Assembly (NCBI RefSeq): GCF_014873145.1
Contig: NZ_JADBEK010000001.1
Span: 7,564,001 to 7,628,000 of the forward strand
Source of the DNA: Nonomuraea angiospora
GTDB lineage: Bacteria; Actinomycetota; Actinomycetes; Streptosporangiales; Streptosporangiaceae
Length of the DNA: 64,000 bases
Direction: 5' to 3'
This document shows positions 32,421-40,747 of the stretch, piece by piece. Every line of letters starts with the position of its first letter. The stretch's first letter is position 1. Both the position numbers and the translations under genes were made by a program. The notes beneath the pieces are model-generated. The model did no database searches. It was given only the letters and a program-made list of their open reading frames with translations, and was not told the origin of the DNA.

Positions 32421-32624
32421 GGCATCTCTCTCCTGTGTTTGCCGGGCTTCCGGGACAGAGGGACAGCGAATGCGCGTTTCACTCAACAAGAGGGCCTGCC
32501 TTTGGGTCGACGTACTGGGCCGTCGAAACCTGTACGCACGAGAAGGCCTTTTGGGTCGAATCTTCGGCGAGAAATCGCGATTCTTTTTAGCCGCTGCCCC
32601 GAAACGACGGGTATGGGCTTGGCC

Positions 32625-32801
32625 ATGAGCACTGACGAGAACACACCCGAGATCGACTCCCGGCCCCCCGCCGCCGCCCGCCGGCCGGGCAGGCGTGGAG
32701 AGCCGCCGCCGAAGCCCAAGCCCGCGGGGATGCAAGCGCTGGAGCAGGCGCTGTCGCGGGCGGGCAAGGAGTTGAAGGACATCCTGTGGGTCCGGCCATG
32801 A
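32625..32801 (+). CDS. small Pro/Arg-rich hypothetical protein
   Basis: A 58-residue protein beginning MSTDENTPEI, with a disordered basic middle (RPPAAARRPGRRGEPPPKPK) and a short helix near the end, ALEQALSRAGKELKDILW. No family recognised. A GGGTAT hexamer at 32609-32614, eleven bases before ATG 32625, resembles the -10 of stress-type (SigB-like) promoters, though no matching -35 was found. ATG 32613 is an alternative. It is divergent from the anti-sigma-type ATPase. Upstream, TTTGGGTCGA occurs at 32501 and 32550. Coding status is moderately supported by codon bias and the ordered C-terminus. Confidence 0.5.
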   Translation: MSTDENTPEIDSRPPAAARRPGRRGEPPPKPKPAGMQALEQALSRAGKELKDILWVRP

Positions 32802-32861
32802 CCACCGGCTCCTGAGGCCCGGTTCGCGTCGCCGCTGCCGAGGCCCGGCGACGCGACCGGC

Positions 32862-35159
32862 TCACGAGGTCTCGGCCACCCCCGCGAGCAGGGACCAGAG
32901 CGCGTACGGGGTCAAGGGGACGTCGGTGATCCGGCCGGCGATCTCCGGGAGGGCGGCGGCCACGGCGTTGGCGATGGCGGCCGGAGGGCCGATCGTGCCC
33001 GACTCCCCCACTCCCTTCATCCCGCCGGGCGTCAGCGGCGACGGCGTCTCCAGCATCACGACCTCGATGTCCGGCACCTCCCGCGTCGTCGGGAGGAAGT
33101 AGTCGGTGATGGGCTGGCCTTCGGGGGTGTAGACGATCTCCTCGGTGAGCGCCTGCCCGATCCCCTGGACCACGCCGCCGCGGATCTGGCCCTCCACGAC
33201 GGCCGGGTTGACCAGCACCCCGGCGTCGTTGACGACCCAGTAGCGCTCGACCTCGACGGCCCCGGTCTCCGGATCCACGGCCACGGCGGCCGCGTGGGCC
33301 CCGTAGGCGAACGTGTAGGCGTCGGGGTCGTAGCTGACCCGTTCCTCCAGGCCCGGCTCGACCCCGTCCGGGAGGTCCCAGCCGCGCCACGCCGACGTGG
33401 CCAGCTCCCGCAGCGTGAGGGACGCCGCCGGGTCGCCCTTCACCCGCACCGCGCCGTCGGCGATCTCCAGGTCGCCGGGGGCCGCCTCCAGGCGGTGCGC
33501 GGCCAGGGCCACGAGCTTGCCGCGCAGCCGCTCCGCGGCCCGCGTGAGCGCCCCGCCGCCGACCACGAGCGAGCGGCTGGCGATCGACCCGACCGACGAG
33601 TACGGCGTGGCCGCCGTGTCCCCCAGCACCACCCGTACCCGCTCGATCGGCACCCCCACCCGGTCGGCCGCGAGCTGGGCCAGCGCCGTCTCGATGCCCT
33701 GCCCTATCGACACCACCCCCGACGACACGACCACGGACGCGTCCTGCTCCATGCGCAGGAACACCGTCTCGTAGCCGCCCGCCTGGATGCCGGTGTCCCT
33801 GAACTCCTTCGAGGGACCCATGCCCGTGGTCTCCACATGGCAGGAGTAGCCGATGCCGCGCCTGCGCCCGTCTGCCTTCTCAACCGGGGTGATCAGGTCG
33901 CGCAGGGTACGCAGGGCGTTCGGGTAGTCGCCGGAGTCGTAGCGCTGGTAGACGCGGTTCGTGTACGGCAGCTCGGCGGGCCCCAGCATGTTGCGCAGCC
34001 GCAGCTCGACCCGGTCGATCCCCAGCCTGCGCGCCGCCTCGTCGATCAGCCGCTCCCTGGTCAGGCTGCCCTCCGGCTGGCCGAACCCGCGGTAGGAGCC
34101 GGTCGGCGTGGTGTTCGTGACGACGCCGCGCACGCGTACCGCCACCCGGTCGAACCGGTACGGCCCCGGCAGCAGGGTGGCCGTCACCGCGAAGGTCGAC
34201 GCGCCCACGTTCGAGGGATGCGCGCCGAGGTCGCCGACCAGGTCCACGTACATCGCCACGAACCGCCCGTCCCCGTCGAGCGCCAGCCGCGCCCGGTGCA
34301 CGGCGGCCCGCGACGGCAGCGTGGCGACCAGCCGGTCGCCCGGCGACTCCGACCAGCTCACCGGCCGGCCCAGGCGCATCGAGGCCAGGCAGACGAGCGC
34401 CTCGTCCGGGTAGACGTGCTCCTTGCCGCCGAACCCGCCGCCCGTGTCGCGGCTGATGACGCGTACCCGGTCGTGGGAGAGCCCGAACGCCTCCGCCAGG
34501 TGCTCGCGCACCTGGTGCGGCGCCTGCGAGGAGATGTGCACGGTCAGCTCGTCGTCGGCGTACGAGGCCACCACGCCGCGCGGCTCCATGGGGTGCGGCG
34601 AGACCCGGCCCATCGTGAACGTCAGCTCCACGACGTGCGCGGCCCCCTCGACGAAGGCGGCGCAGTCCTCGTCACCCATCATGAAGTCGGTGAGCACGTT
34701 CGTGCCCCACTCCGGGTACAGCAGCGGGGCTCCGTCCCGCATCGCCGGCTCCGTCCCGACCACCGCCGGGAGCTCGTCCAGCGAGAGATCGACGAGCTCG
34801 GCGGCGTCCCTGGCGGCCTCGGGGGTGCGGGCGACGACGAGCGCGAGCGGCTGGCCCGCGTACCTGATGGCGTCGTCCAGCACCCGATAGGACTGCAGCC
34901 GCTGGCCCGGGGACAGGTGGACGCAGGGCAGGCGCAGGTCGGGGGCGTCTTGGGGGGTGATGACGTCGAGCACGCCCTCGACCGCCCAGGCCGCCTTGGC
35001 GTCGCAGCCGAGCAGCCGCCCGTGGGCGATGGGGCTGCGGACCACGTAGGCGTGGACCGTTCCCGGCAGCCGCACCGACCCGACGTACCTGCCTCGACCG
35101 GTCAGCAACCTGGCGTCTTCCCGCCGCGGCGTCCTGGCGCCGACATAAGGCTCACCCAT
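32862..35159 (-). CDS. xanthine dehydrogenase family molybdopterin-binding (large) subunit
   Basis: A 765-residue molybdenum hydroxylase large subunit. Signatures: GRGRYVGSVRLPG at the N-terminus, GGGFGGKEHVYPDEALV near residue 240, and the C-terminal GVGESG containing the catalytic Glu. The CO-dehydrogenase motif AYRCSFR is absent; the equivalent is GSYRGFGQPEG, so this is a form-II aldehyde/xanthine-type enzyme, not a true CO dehydrogenase. The small [2Fe-2S] and FAD subunits that normally flank it are missing here. It starts at ATG 35159 and follows the copper oxidase gene after a 156-bp repeat-bearing gap. Confidence 0.92.
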   Translation of the reverse strand: MGEPYVGARTPRREDARLLTGRGRYVGSVRLPGTVHAYVVRSPIAHGRLLGCDAKAAWAVEGVLDVITPQDAPDLRLPCVHLSPGQRLQSYRVLDDAIRYAGQPLALVVARTPEAARDAAELVDLSLDELPAVVGTEPAMRDGAPLLYPEWGTNVLTDFMMGDEDCAAFVEGAAHVVELTFTMGRVSPHPMEPRGVVASYADDELTVHISSQAPHQVREHLAEAFGLSHDRVRVISRDTGGGFGGKEHVYPDEALVCLASMRLGRPVSWSESPGDRLVATLPSRAAVHRARLALDGDGRFVAMYVDLVGDLGAHPSNVGASTFAVTATLLPGPYRFDRVAVRVRGVVTNTTPTGSYRGFGQPEGSLTRERLIDEAARRLGIDRVELRLRNMLGPAELPYTNRVYQRYDSGDYPNALRTLRDLITPVEKADGRRRGIGYSCHVETTGMGPSKEFRDTGIQAGGYETVFLRMEQDASVVVSSGVVSIGQGIETALAQLAADRVGVPIERVRVVLGDTAATPYSSVGSIASRSLVVGGGALTRAAERLRGKLVALAAHRLEAAPGDLEIADGAVRVKGDPAASLTLRELATSAWRGWDLPDGVEPGLEERVSYDPDAYTFAYGAHAAAVAVDPETGAVEVERYWVVNDAGVLVNPAVVEGQIRGGVVQGIGQALTEEIVYTPEGQPITDYFLPTTREVPDIEVVMLETPSPLTPGGMKGVGESGTIGPPAAIANAVAAALPEIAGRITDVPLTPYALWSLLAGVAETS

Positions 35160-35255
35160 GGTCCCGATTCTGAGCGCCCCCGGCCGGACTGTCGATGACC
35201 CCAGGGGACCTCAGCCCGCTTGTCCCTTTCCCGAGGGCCCGCACCCCGCCCGCAC

Positions 35256-35310
35256 CTCTCCCCCCAAGGGACCGCAACCCCCGCCTCTCCCTCTCCCCCC
35301 AAGGGACCGC
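35256..35310. repeat. 20-bp direct repeat upstream of the molybdenum hydroxylase gene
   Basis: CTCTCCCCCCAAGGGACCGC occurs at 35256-35275 and again at 35291-35310 (35-bp period). A degenerate third copy lies near 35200. It occupies the gap between the copper oxidase stop and the hydroxylase start. Confidence 0.7.
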
Positions 35311-35315
35311 GGCCG

Positions 35316-36764
35316 TCATACGACCTCGAAAGCCGCCATCATCGCCATGTCCTCGTGTTCGAGGTTGTGGCAGTGCAGCACGTACCGCCCCCGATAGTCG
35401 GTGAACCTGGTGACGATCTCCACGGTCTGCGCCTCGCGCAGCTCGACGGTGTCCTTCCACTCGGGCGGCCCCTGCGGCCGCTCCCCGTTCACCGAAAGCA
35501 CCTGGAAGTGGTCCAGGTGCAGGTGCACGGGATGGGCGACGTCACTGGTCAGCCGCCAGACCTCGATGTCCCCGAGCCTCGGCCTGGCCTCCATGCGCCT
35601 GGGGTCGAACGGCTTGCCGTTGATCAGCCACCCCATCCCCCCGCTGCCGAACTCGAACTCCCGCGTCACCTTCGCCTTCCCGGGGTCGAGCGCCTCCACC
35701 GTGGACAGCCGCTCCGGCACGGACGACTCGTCCCTCTCGTCCCGGTCCACGGCGAACCGCATGACCCTCGCCTGCGCGCCCTCCCCCGCCAGGTTCCGCA
35801 GCTCGACCTGCTGCCCCACCTTGTACGCGGAGAAGTCGACCACCACGTCCACCCGCTCGCCGGGAGCCAGCCGGAGCTGCCGCACCGTGCGCGGCCGGCC
35901 CAGCAGCCCGCCGTCGGAACCGATCTGGACCAGCGGCCCGCCGGTCGCCAGCTCGTACGTCCGGGCGTTGGAGGCGTTGCACAGCCGCAGCCGATATCGG
36001 GCCCTGGCCACCCGCAGCTCGGGCCACGGCGCCCCGTTCACCAGGATCACGTCCCCGAGCACGCCCCCCATATACGCCTCCCGCACCCCGGGCCGGCCCT
36101 CCAGCGCCGGATACAGCATCGTGCCGTCCGCGGCGAACGACCGGTCGCAGATCAGCAGCGGAAGGTCGCGCTCCCCTGCGGGCAGCGGCAGCGCCTCCTC
36201 CTCCGCGTCCCGCACCAGGAACATCCCGGCCAGCCCGCGCCAGACCTGCGGCCCCGTGTAGTCCATGCGGTGGTCGTGGTACCAGAGCGTGGCGGCCCGC
36301 TGTTCCAGCGGGAACACGTACTCGCGGGACGCCCCCGGCGCCACCAGGTCGGTGGGGAAGCCGTCGGACTCGGGTGGGGTGTGCCCGCCGTGCAGGTGCA
36401 GGACGGTCGGCTCGCCGAGCTGGTTGACCAGCTTCACGACGGTCCGCCGCCCGGCGCGGGCCTCGATGGTCGGGCCGGGGAAGGTGCCCCCGTACCCCCA
36501 GATCCCGGTGCGCAGGCCCGGCAGCACCTCCACCTCGGCCGCCCGCTCGGTCAGCTCGTAGAAGTCGGCCCCGCCCGCGCTGCGCACCGGCTCGGCCACC
36601 TGCGGGACGGGCAGCGGCACCGCGTACGGCCTGGGCAGCGGCGCCGCGCTCGTCAGGAGCTGCGGCTGCGGGGTGCCGGCGATCAGCGAGCAGCCCGGCA
36701 CCCCGGCCACCGCCACCGCGCCCAGCCCCAGCAGTCGCAGCACGTCGCGTCGCGTGTGGGTCAT
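35316..36764 (-). CDS. multicopper oxidase (Tat lipoprotein)
   Basis: A 482-residue copper oxidase. It begins with a Tat motif (TRRDVLRLLG) and a lipobox-like VAGVPGC. All four copper-ligand clusters are present: HLHGGH, WYHDH, HPVHLH and HCHNLEHEDMAMM with the type-1 Cys and Met. It probably oxidises Cu(I), phenols or bilirubin-like compounds at the outer membrane face. The start codon overlaps the upstream DUF6220 stop (ATGA), which in turn overlaps the AhpD-like gene, so the three are strictly coupled. Substrate not fixed by the sequence. Confidence 0.94.
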   Translation of the reverse strand: MTHTRRDVLRLLGLGAVAVAGVPGCSLIAGTPQPQLLTSAAPLPRPYAVPLPVPQVAEPVRSAGGADFYELTERAAEVEVLPGLRTGIWGYGGTFPGPTIEARAGRRTVVKLVNQLGEPTVLHLHGGHTPPESDGFPTDLVAPGASREYVFPLEQRAATLWYHDHRMDYTGPQVWRGLAGMFLVRDAEEEALPLPAGERDLPLLICDRSFAADGTMLYPALEGRPGVREAYMGGVLGDVILVNGAPWPELRVARARYRLRLCNASNARTYELATGGPLVQIGSDGGLLGRPRTVRQLRLAPGERVDVVVDFSAYKVGQQVELRNLAGEGAQARVMRFAVDRDERDESSVPERLSTVEALDPGKAKVTREFEFGSGGMGWLINGKPFDPRRMEARPRLGDIEVWRLTSDVAHPVHLHLDHFQVLSVNGERPQGPPEWKDTVELREAQTVEIVTRFTDYRGRYVLHCHNLEHEDMAMMAAFEVV

Positions 36765-37150
36765 TGCCGCGCCATGACCCGGTTGAGCTGCTCGACGCCT
36801 CCGTGGAACATCAGCACCCCCAAGGGCACGTGCAGGACCTTCAGCCCAGCGACTCCGAGAATCGCCTGCACCACCGTGGCCACCAGGAGGATCACCGCCG
36901 GAAGGATGAACTTGGCCTTCCCACCGCCGGGCCAGCGGACAAGGATCGCCGCGACGACATGGACGATCCCTATGACGAGCAGGGCGACGGCCGTAGCCAT
37001 GTGCAGCGCCCGGCCGCCGGGCGTGGAGAGCAGCAGGCCCGCCGCCACCGCCTGGAACAGCAGTGCGACGGCATGCAGGGGCGCCACGACCTTGAGCGCC
37101 CACATGGGCCAGGTCGCCGGCCGGACGGCAAGGGTCTGTTGCGCGGTCAT
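36761..37150 (-). CDS. DUF6220 family four-helix membrane protein (second copy)
   Basis: A 129-residue membrane protein with four helices, paralogous to the one at 12437-12823. Shared features are AGLLLSTPGGRALH, PGGG and KVLHVPLGVLMF; histidines 50, 64 and 107 align with 41, 55 and 98 of the paralog. ATG 37150 overlaps the upstream stop (ATGA, 37147-37150), and its own stop overlaps the copper oxidase start. Being locked between an AhpD-like protein and a copper oxidase suggests a membrane electron-transfer or heme/quinone role, which is inference. Confidence 0.82.
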   Translation of the reverse strand: MTAQQTLAVRPATWPMWALKVVAPLHAVALLFQAVAAGLLLSTPGGRALHMATAVALLVIGIVHVVAAILVRWPGGGKAKFILPAVILLVATVVQAILGVAGLKVLHVPLGVLMFHGGVEQLNRVMARQ

Positions 37151-38142
37151 GATCGATCTCCTGTTAGTGCTGAGCCGGTGATGAAGGTCTCCATGCGTTC
37201 CATGGCCGAGGTCGCGCCGAACGCGCAGAGCCGTACCAGGTCCTCGTCCGGCCGCGAGCCGCGCCAGGCGGCCACGTCGGCGTCGGTCACCCGATACGGC
37301 GCGAGCGCGGCGAGCAGGGCCAGCCGGGCCCCGGCGCGCTCCTCCGAGGGAACCCCGGAAAGAGCGGCGTCCAGCCAGGCGCCGCCCATGGGCGGGTGCT
37401 CCCCGTCCCAGGCCGCCACCGCGTCCGCCACGGCGGCGCGGGCGGCGTCCCCGAGCAGCTCCCCACCGGCGGCGCCGGCGGCCCGCAGCGCGGCGTAGGC
37501 GGCGCCGGCGGCCGTGCCGGCGCCCCAGGCGGGCTCCGGCCGCGCGGGCAGGTCCGCGACCAGGGGCAGGCTCGCGCCCGGCGTCAGCCGCCTGCGCACC
37601 GTACGGGCCATCACCCGGCCGCCCACGCTCCTGACCAGGCGGGAGTTCTGGAGGTTCGCGGGCAGGAGGTTCTCGGTGAGCAGCGCCGAGGCCATGCGGT
37701 TGATGAAGTGGAAGGCCAGCGCCGTGCCGATGTGCTCCGGCCCGATCTCCACCCCGCCGCGCCGCGACGTGGCCCAGGCCAGCATCGCGGCGTGCTCGGG
37801 GTCGTCGGGCGTGCCACCGGCCGCGATGGTCTCCGCCAGCCGGTGGTCGCCGGTCGCGTGCAGCAGCGTCGTGTGCGCGGCCACGCAGAACGGGCACCGG
37901 TTCGCCATGGACACGCCGAGCGCCACGACCTCCTTCGCGGTCCTGGACGCGTTCCCGGCCAGCAGCGACTCGCGCAGCATGGCCCAGGTCGCGGCGAGCA
38001 CGTCCGGCGCGGGCGACAGCGTCAGGAAGACCGCCATGCGCGCCATGCCGAAGTCTTCCGCGAGCTGCGCGTACACCTGGGCCACCCGGCCGGTCGCCGC
38101 CTGCGGCTGCACCGGCGTGACATAACGGAACTGTGTCTCCAT
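37147..38142 (-). CDS. carboxymuconolactone decarboxylase/AhpD-like protein
   Basis: A 331-residue protein of the AhpD/CMD fold. The alkylhydroperoxidase motif is present: Glu71, Cys83-Pro-Phe-Cys86 and His90 (ANRCPFCVAAHT). The N-terminal half carries the CMD domain. The C-terminal half (~200-331) is Ala-rich and helical, longer than simple CMD proteins. It likely has thiol-disulfide or peroxidase activity. First gene of the ATGA-coupled operon with DUF6220 and multicopper oxidase. CMD-like proteins are classic targets of ECF41 sigma factors; such a sigma lies at 12967, but no convincing ECF41 promoter was found upstream of ATG 38142. Confidence 0.87.
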   Translation of the reverse strand: METQFRYVTPVQPQAATGRVAQVYAQLAEDFGMARMAVFLTLSPAPDVLAATWAMLRESLLAGNASRTAKEVVALGVSMANRCPFCVAAHTTLLHATGDHRLAETIAAGGTPDDPEHAAMLAWATSRRGGVEIGPEHIGTALAFHFINRMASALLTENLLPANLQNSRLVRSVGGRVMARTVRRRLTPGASLPLVADLPARPEPAWGAGTAAGAAYAALRAAGAAGGELLGDAARAAVADAVAAWDGEHPPMGGAWLDAALSGVPSEERAGARLALLAALAPYRVTDADVAAWRGSRPDEDLVRLCAFGATSAMERMETFITGSALTGDRS

Positions 38143-38308
38143 AGCCGGACATCGTGGTATTTCTCGTGGCTCGGGGCGTCGTGCCGTGGTTGACTCATGC
38201 GCCTACCGCCCTGGAAGCACCTTCGTGCGGAGTACTTCGCCGGGAGTAGCCCGGAATTACATCCAGGCGGCGAGGATCGTGCCCTGGTCAAGGCTCTAAT
38301 CTGCAGGA

Positions 38309-39472
38309 ATGACCTTTCTGCGCGGATGGCACCCGCTCGCCGTGGACAGCGCGCTCGCCGCCGTCGTGGCCGTCATGCTGGCCGCCGCCGTGCTGGTCAC
38401 GCCGCAGGCGGGCGCCCTGGACCTGGCCGCCGTCCTGGTCGGCTCGCTCTCCCTCGTCGCCTGGCGCCGCGCGCCCCTGGTGCCGCTGCTCGTCGGCACC
38501 GTCAGCATGCTCGTCTTCTCCGTGCACGCCCAGCCTGGCCCGCCCGCCGCCTTCCCCGTGCTGATGGCGGTCTTCGCCGCGGTATGGGCCGGACACCGGC
38601 TGCTGCCCGCGCTGGCGAGCGCGGTGTTCCTGGGCGTCAGCCTGGCGACCAGCCTGGCCACCGCGACCGGGCAGAGCCCCAAGGACATCGTCCAGGGAAC
38701 GACGTTGCTGCTCGGCTGGTTCCTGGCGTCGGGGGTGACGGCGACGGTCACCCGGCAGCGGCAGGCGTACCTGGAGCAGGTCGAGCAGCGCGCCGCGGAG
38801 GCCGAGCGCACCCGCGAGGAGGTCGCGCGCCGGCGCGCGGGCGAGGAGCGGCTCAGGATCGCCAGGGAGCTGCACGACTCGCTCACGCACAGCATCTCGG
38901 TCATCAAGGTGCAGGCGGGCGTGGCCGTACACCTGGCCCGCAAGCGCGGCGAGGACGTGCCCGGGGCGCTGCTGGCCATCCAGGAGGCCAGCGGCGACGC
39001 CATGCGCGAGCTGCGCGCCACGCTGGAGGTGCTGCGCGACGACCCGGACGGCTCCGGCGACCCCGACGGCTCCGCCGCGCAGGACAGCCGGCTCGACCGG
39101 CTCGACGACCTGGTGGAGCGGGCCCGATCGACCGGGCTGGCCGCCACGGTGACGATCTCGGGGGTACGGCACGAGCTGCCGGCCGAGGTGGACCGGGCCG
39201 CGTACCGGATCGTCCAGGAGGCGCTCACCAACGTCTCCAGGCACGCGGGCGGGGCGGGGGCGTCCGTGCGCGTCGACTTCGGCGGCGACGAGCTGGTCGT
39301 GCAGGTGGACGACGACGGCCTGGCGAGCGCGGACGCGCCGCCCGTGCCCGGCGTGGGCCTGCTCGGCATGCGCGAGCGGGTCACTGCGCTCGGCGGCCGG
39401 CTGCGGGCCGAGCCCCGCCCGGAGGGCGGCTTCACCGTACGCGCTGAGCTTCCACTGGGGGAACCGACGTGA
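38309..39472 (+). CDS. NarL-type sensor histidine kinase
   Basis: A 387-residue membrane histidine kinase. Four to five helices in residues ~10-150 form the sensor part. A coiled linker (QAYLEQVEQRAAEAERTREE) leads to the HisKA_3 dimerisation domain with phospho-acceptor His in ARELHDSLTHSISVI. The ATPase domain has N-box IVQEALTNVSRHAGGAGA and G-box GVGLLGMRERV. It overlaps the response regulator by 4 bp (GTGA), forming a classic two-component pair. The signal is unknown. The 166 bp upstream show no gene. Confidence 0.93.
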   Translation: MTFLRGWHPLAVDSALAAVVAVMLAAAVLVTPQAGALDLAAVLVGSLSLVAWRRAPLVPLLVGTVSMLVFSVHAQPGPPAAFPVLMAVFAAVWAGHRLLPALASAVFLGVSLATSLATATGQSPKDIVQGTTLLLGWFLASGVTATVTRQRQAYLEQVEQRAAEAERTREEVARRRAGEERLRIARELHDSLTHSISVIKVQAGVAVHLARKRGEDVPGALLAIQEASGDAMRELRATLEVLRDDPDGSGDPDGSAAQDSRLDRLDDLVERARSTGLAATVTISGVRHELPAEVDRAAYRIVQEALTNVSRHAGGAGASVRVDFGGDELVVQVDDDGLASADAPPVPGVGLLGMRERVTALGGRLRAEPRPEGGFTVRAELPLGEPT

Positions 39473-40128
39473 TCCGCGTGCTGCTCGTGGACGACCAGGC
39501 ACTCATCCGCGGCGGCTTCCGCGCCCTGCTGGAGGCCGAGGACGACATCGAGGTCGTGGCCGAGGCCGCCAACGGCGAGCAGGCCCTCGCCCTCGCCCTC
39601 GAACACCTGCCCGACGTCGCGCTCGTCGACGTCCAGATGCCGGTGATGGACGGCATCGAGGCGACCCGGCGCATCGCGGCCGACGAGCGGCTGAGCGAGG
39701 TCCATGTCGTGATCCTCACCAACTACGGCCTCGACGAGTACGTCTTCAACGCGCTCAGGGCGGGCGCGAGCGGATTCCTGGTCAAGGACACCGAGCCCGC
39801 CGACCTGCTGCAGGGCGTCAGGGTCGCGGCCCGCGGCGACGCGCTGCTGTCCCCCGCCATCACCCGCCGCCTCATCGGCGAGTACGTGGCCCGCCGCCCG
39901 GAGCCGGATCCGCAGGGCCTGGAGGTGCTCACCAACCGCGAGCGCGAGGTGACCGCGCTGGTCGCCCGGGGCATGTCCAACGACGAGATCGCCGCGCACA
40001 TGGTGATCAGCCCGACCACCGCGAAGACGCACGTCAGCAGGGCCATGACCAAGCTGCGGGCACGCGACCGGGCGCAGCTCGTGGTCTTCGCGTACGAGTC
40101 CGGCCTGGTGTCGCCGCGCCGGAGCTGA
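39469..40128 (+). CDS. LuxR/NarL-family response regulator
   Basis: A 219-residue two-component regulator. The receiver domain has phospho-acceptor Asp54 (ALVDVQMPV), acidic Asp8-Asp9 and the switch Lys in FLVKDTEP. The GerE-type helix-turn-helix lies near residues 155-210 (LTNREREVTALVARGMSNDE, then TTAKTHVSRAMTKL). GTG 39469 overlaps the histidine kinase stop. The next operon begins 18 bp further on, so read-through into the sulfite-oxidase-like genes is possible. Direct targets unknown. Confidence 0.94.
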   Translation: MIRVLLVDDQALIRGGFRALLEAEDDIEVVAEAANGEQALALALEHLPDVALVDVQMPVMDGIEATRRIAADERLSEVHVVILTNYGLDEYVFNALRAGASGFLVKDTEPADLLQGVRVAARGDALLSPAITRRLIGEYVARRPEPDPQGLEVLTNREREVTALVARGMSNDEIAAHMVISPTTAKTHVSRAMTKLRARDRAQLVVFAYESGLVSPRRS

Positions 40129-40146
40129 CGCGTGATGAAATGAGAC

Positions 40147-40746
40147 GTGAACATCATTTCGCGCGGTTTCCGCGGACGGCACCGGCCGGACGGCGACCGG
40201 CTGCCACCGGGGCAGTACCTGGTCGACGACTTCCCCGTGCTGTCGGCCGGGCCGACGCCGCGGGTGCCGCTGGAGCGGTGGGAATTCGCCATCGACACCG
40301 AGGCCGAGCAGACCCACCGCTGGTCGTGGCAGGAGTTCATGGCGCTGCCCAGTGAGACTCCCACGGTCGACATCCACTGCGTGACCAAGTGGACCAAGCT
40401 GGACACCACCTGGGAGGGCGTCTCGCTCGACGTGCTCTTCGAGGACGTCGAGAGCGCCGCCGAATACGCGCTCGTCTACTCCTACGGCGGCTACACCACG
40501 AACCTCCCGCTCGAGGACCTCCTCGACGGCAAGGCGTGGATCGTGCACCGCTTCGACGGCGAGGACCTGGAGCCGCGGCACGGCGGCCCGGCCCGGCTGA
40601 TCGTGCCGCACCTGTACTTCTGGAAGTCGGCCAAGTGGGTACGCGGCATCCGGCTGCTGAACGAGGACTGGCCCGGCTTCTGGGAGACCGCCGGCTACCA
40701 CAACTACGGCGATCCGTGGCGCGAGCAGCGCTACGAGGGCGACTGA
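40147..40746 (+). CDS. sulfite oxidase-like molybdopterin oxidoreductase
   Basis: A 199-residue single-domain molybdenum enzyme of the sulfite oxidase/MsrP fold. The molybdenum ligand is Cys78 in DIHCVTKWTK. Other signatures: GVSLDVLFEDV, YGGYTTNLPL and LYFWKSAKWVRGIRL. It lacks a signal peptide and the Ig-like dimerisation domain, so it is a compact cytoplasmic type. GTG 40147 is used. The stop is one base from the start of a flavin reductase that likely feeds it electrons, and a zinc-ribbon protein completes the operon. Substrate unknown. Confidence 0.92.
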   Translation: MNIISRGFRGRHRPDGDRLPPGQYLVDDFPVLSAGPTPRVPLERWEFAIDTEAEQTHRWSWQEFMALPSETPTVDIHCVTKWTKLDTTWEGVSLDVLFEDVESAAEYALVYSYGGYTTNLPLEDLLDGKAWIVHRFDGEDLEPRHGGPARLIVPHLYFWKSAKWVRGIRLLNEDWPGFWETAGYHNYGDPWREQRYEGD

Positions 40747-40747
40747 G

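Noticed and set aside
32862..35159. Carbon monoxide dehydrogenase (CoxL) identity
   Set aside because: The CoxL active-site motif AYRCSFR is missing and coxS/coxM are absent, so only the broader family is claimed.
33294..35198. Plus-strand ORF antisense to the molybdenum hydroxylase
   Set aside because: Shadow frame with Arg/His/Pro-rich translation; the minus strand has a complete molybdopterin subunit.
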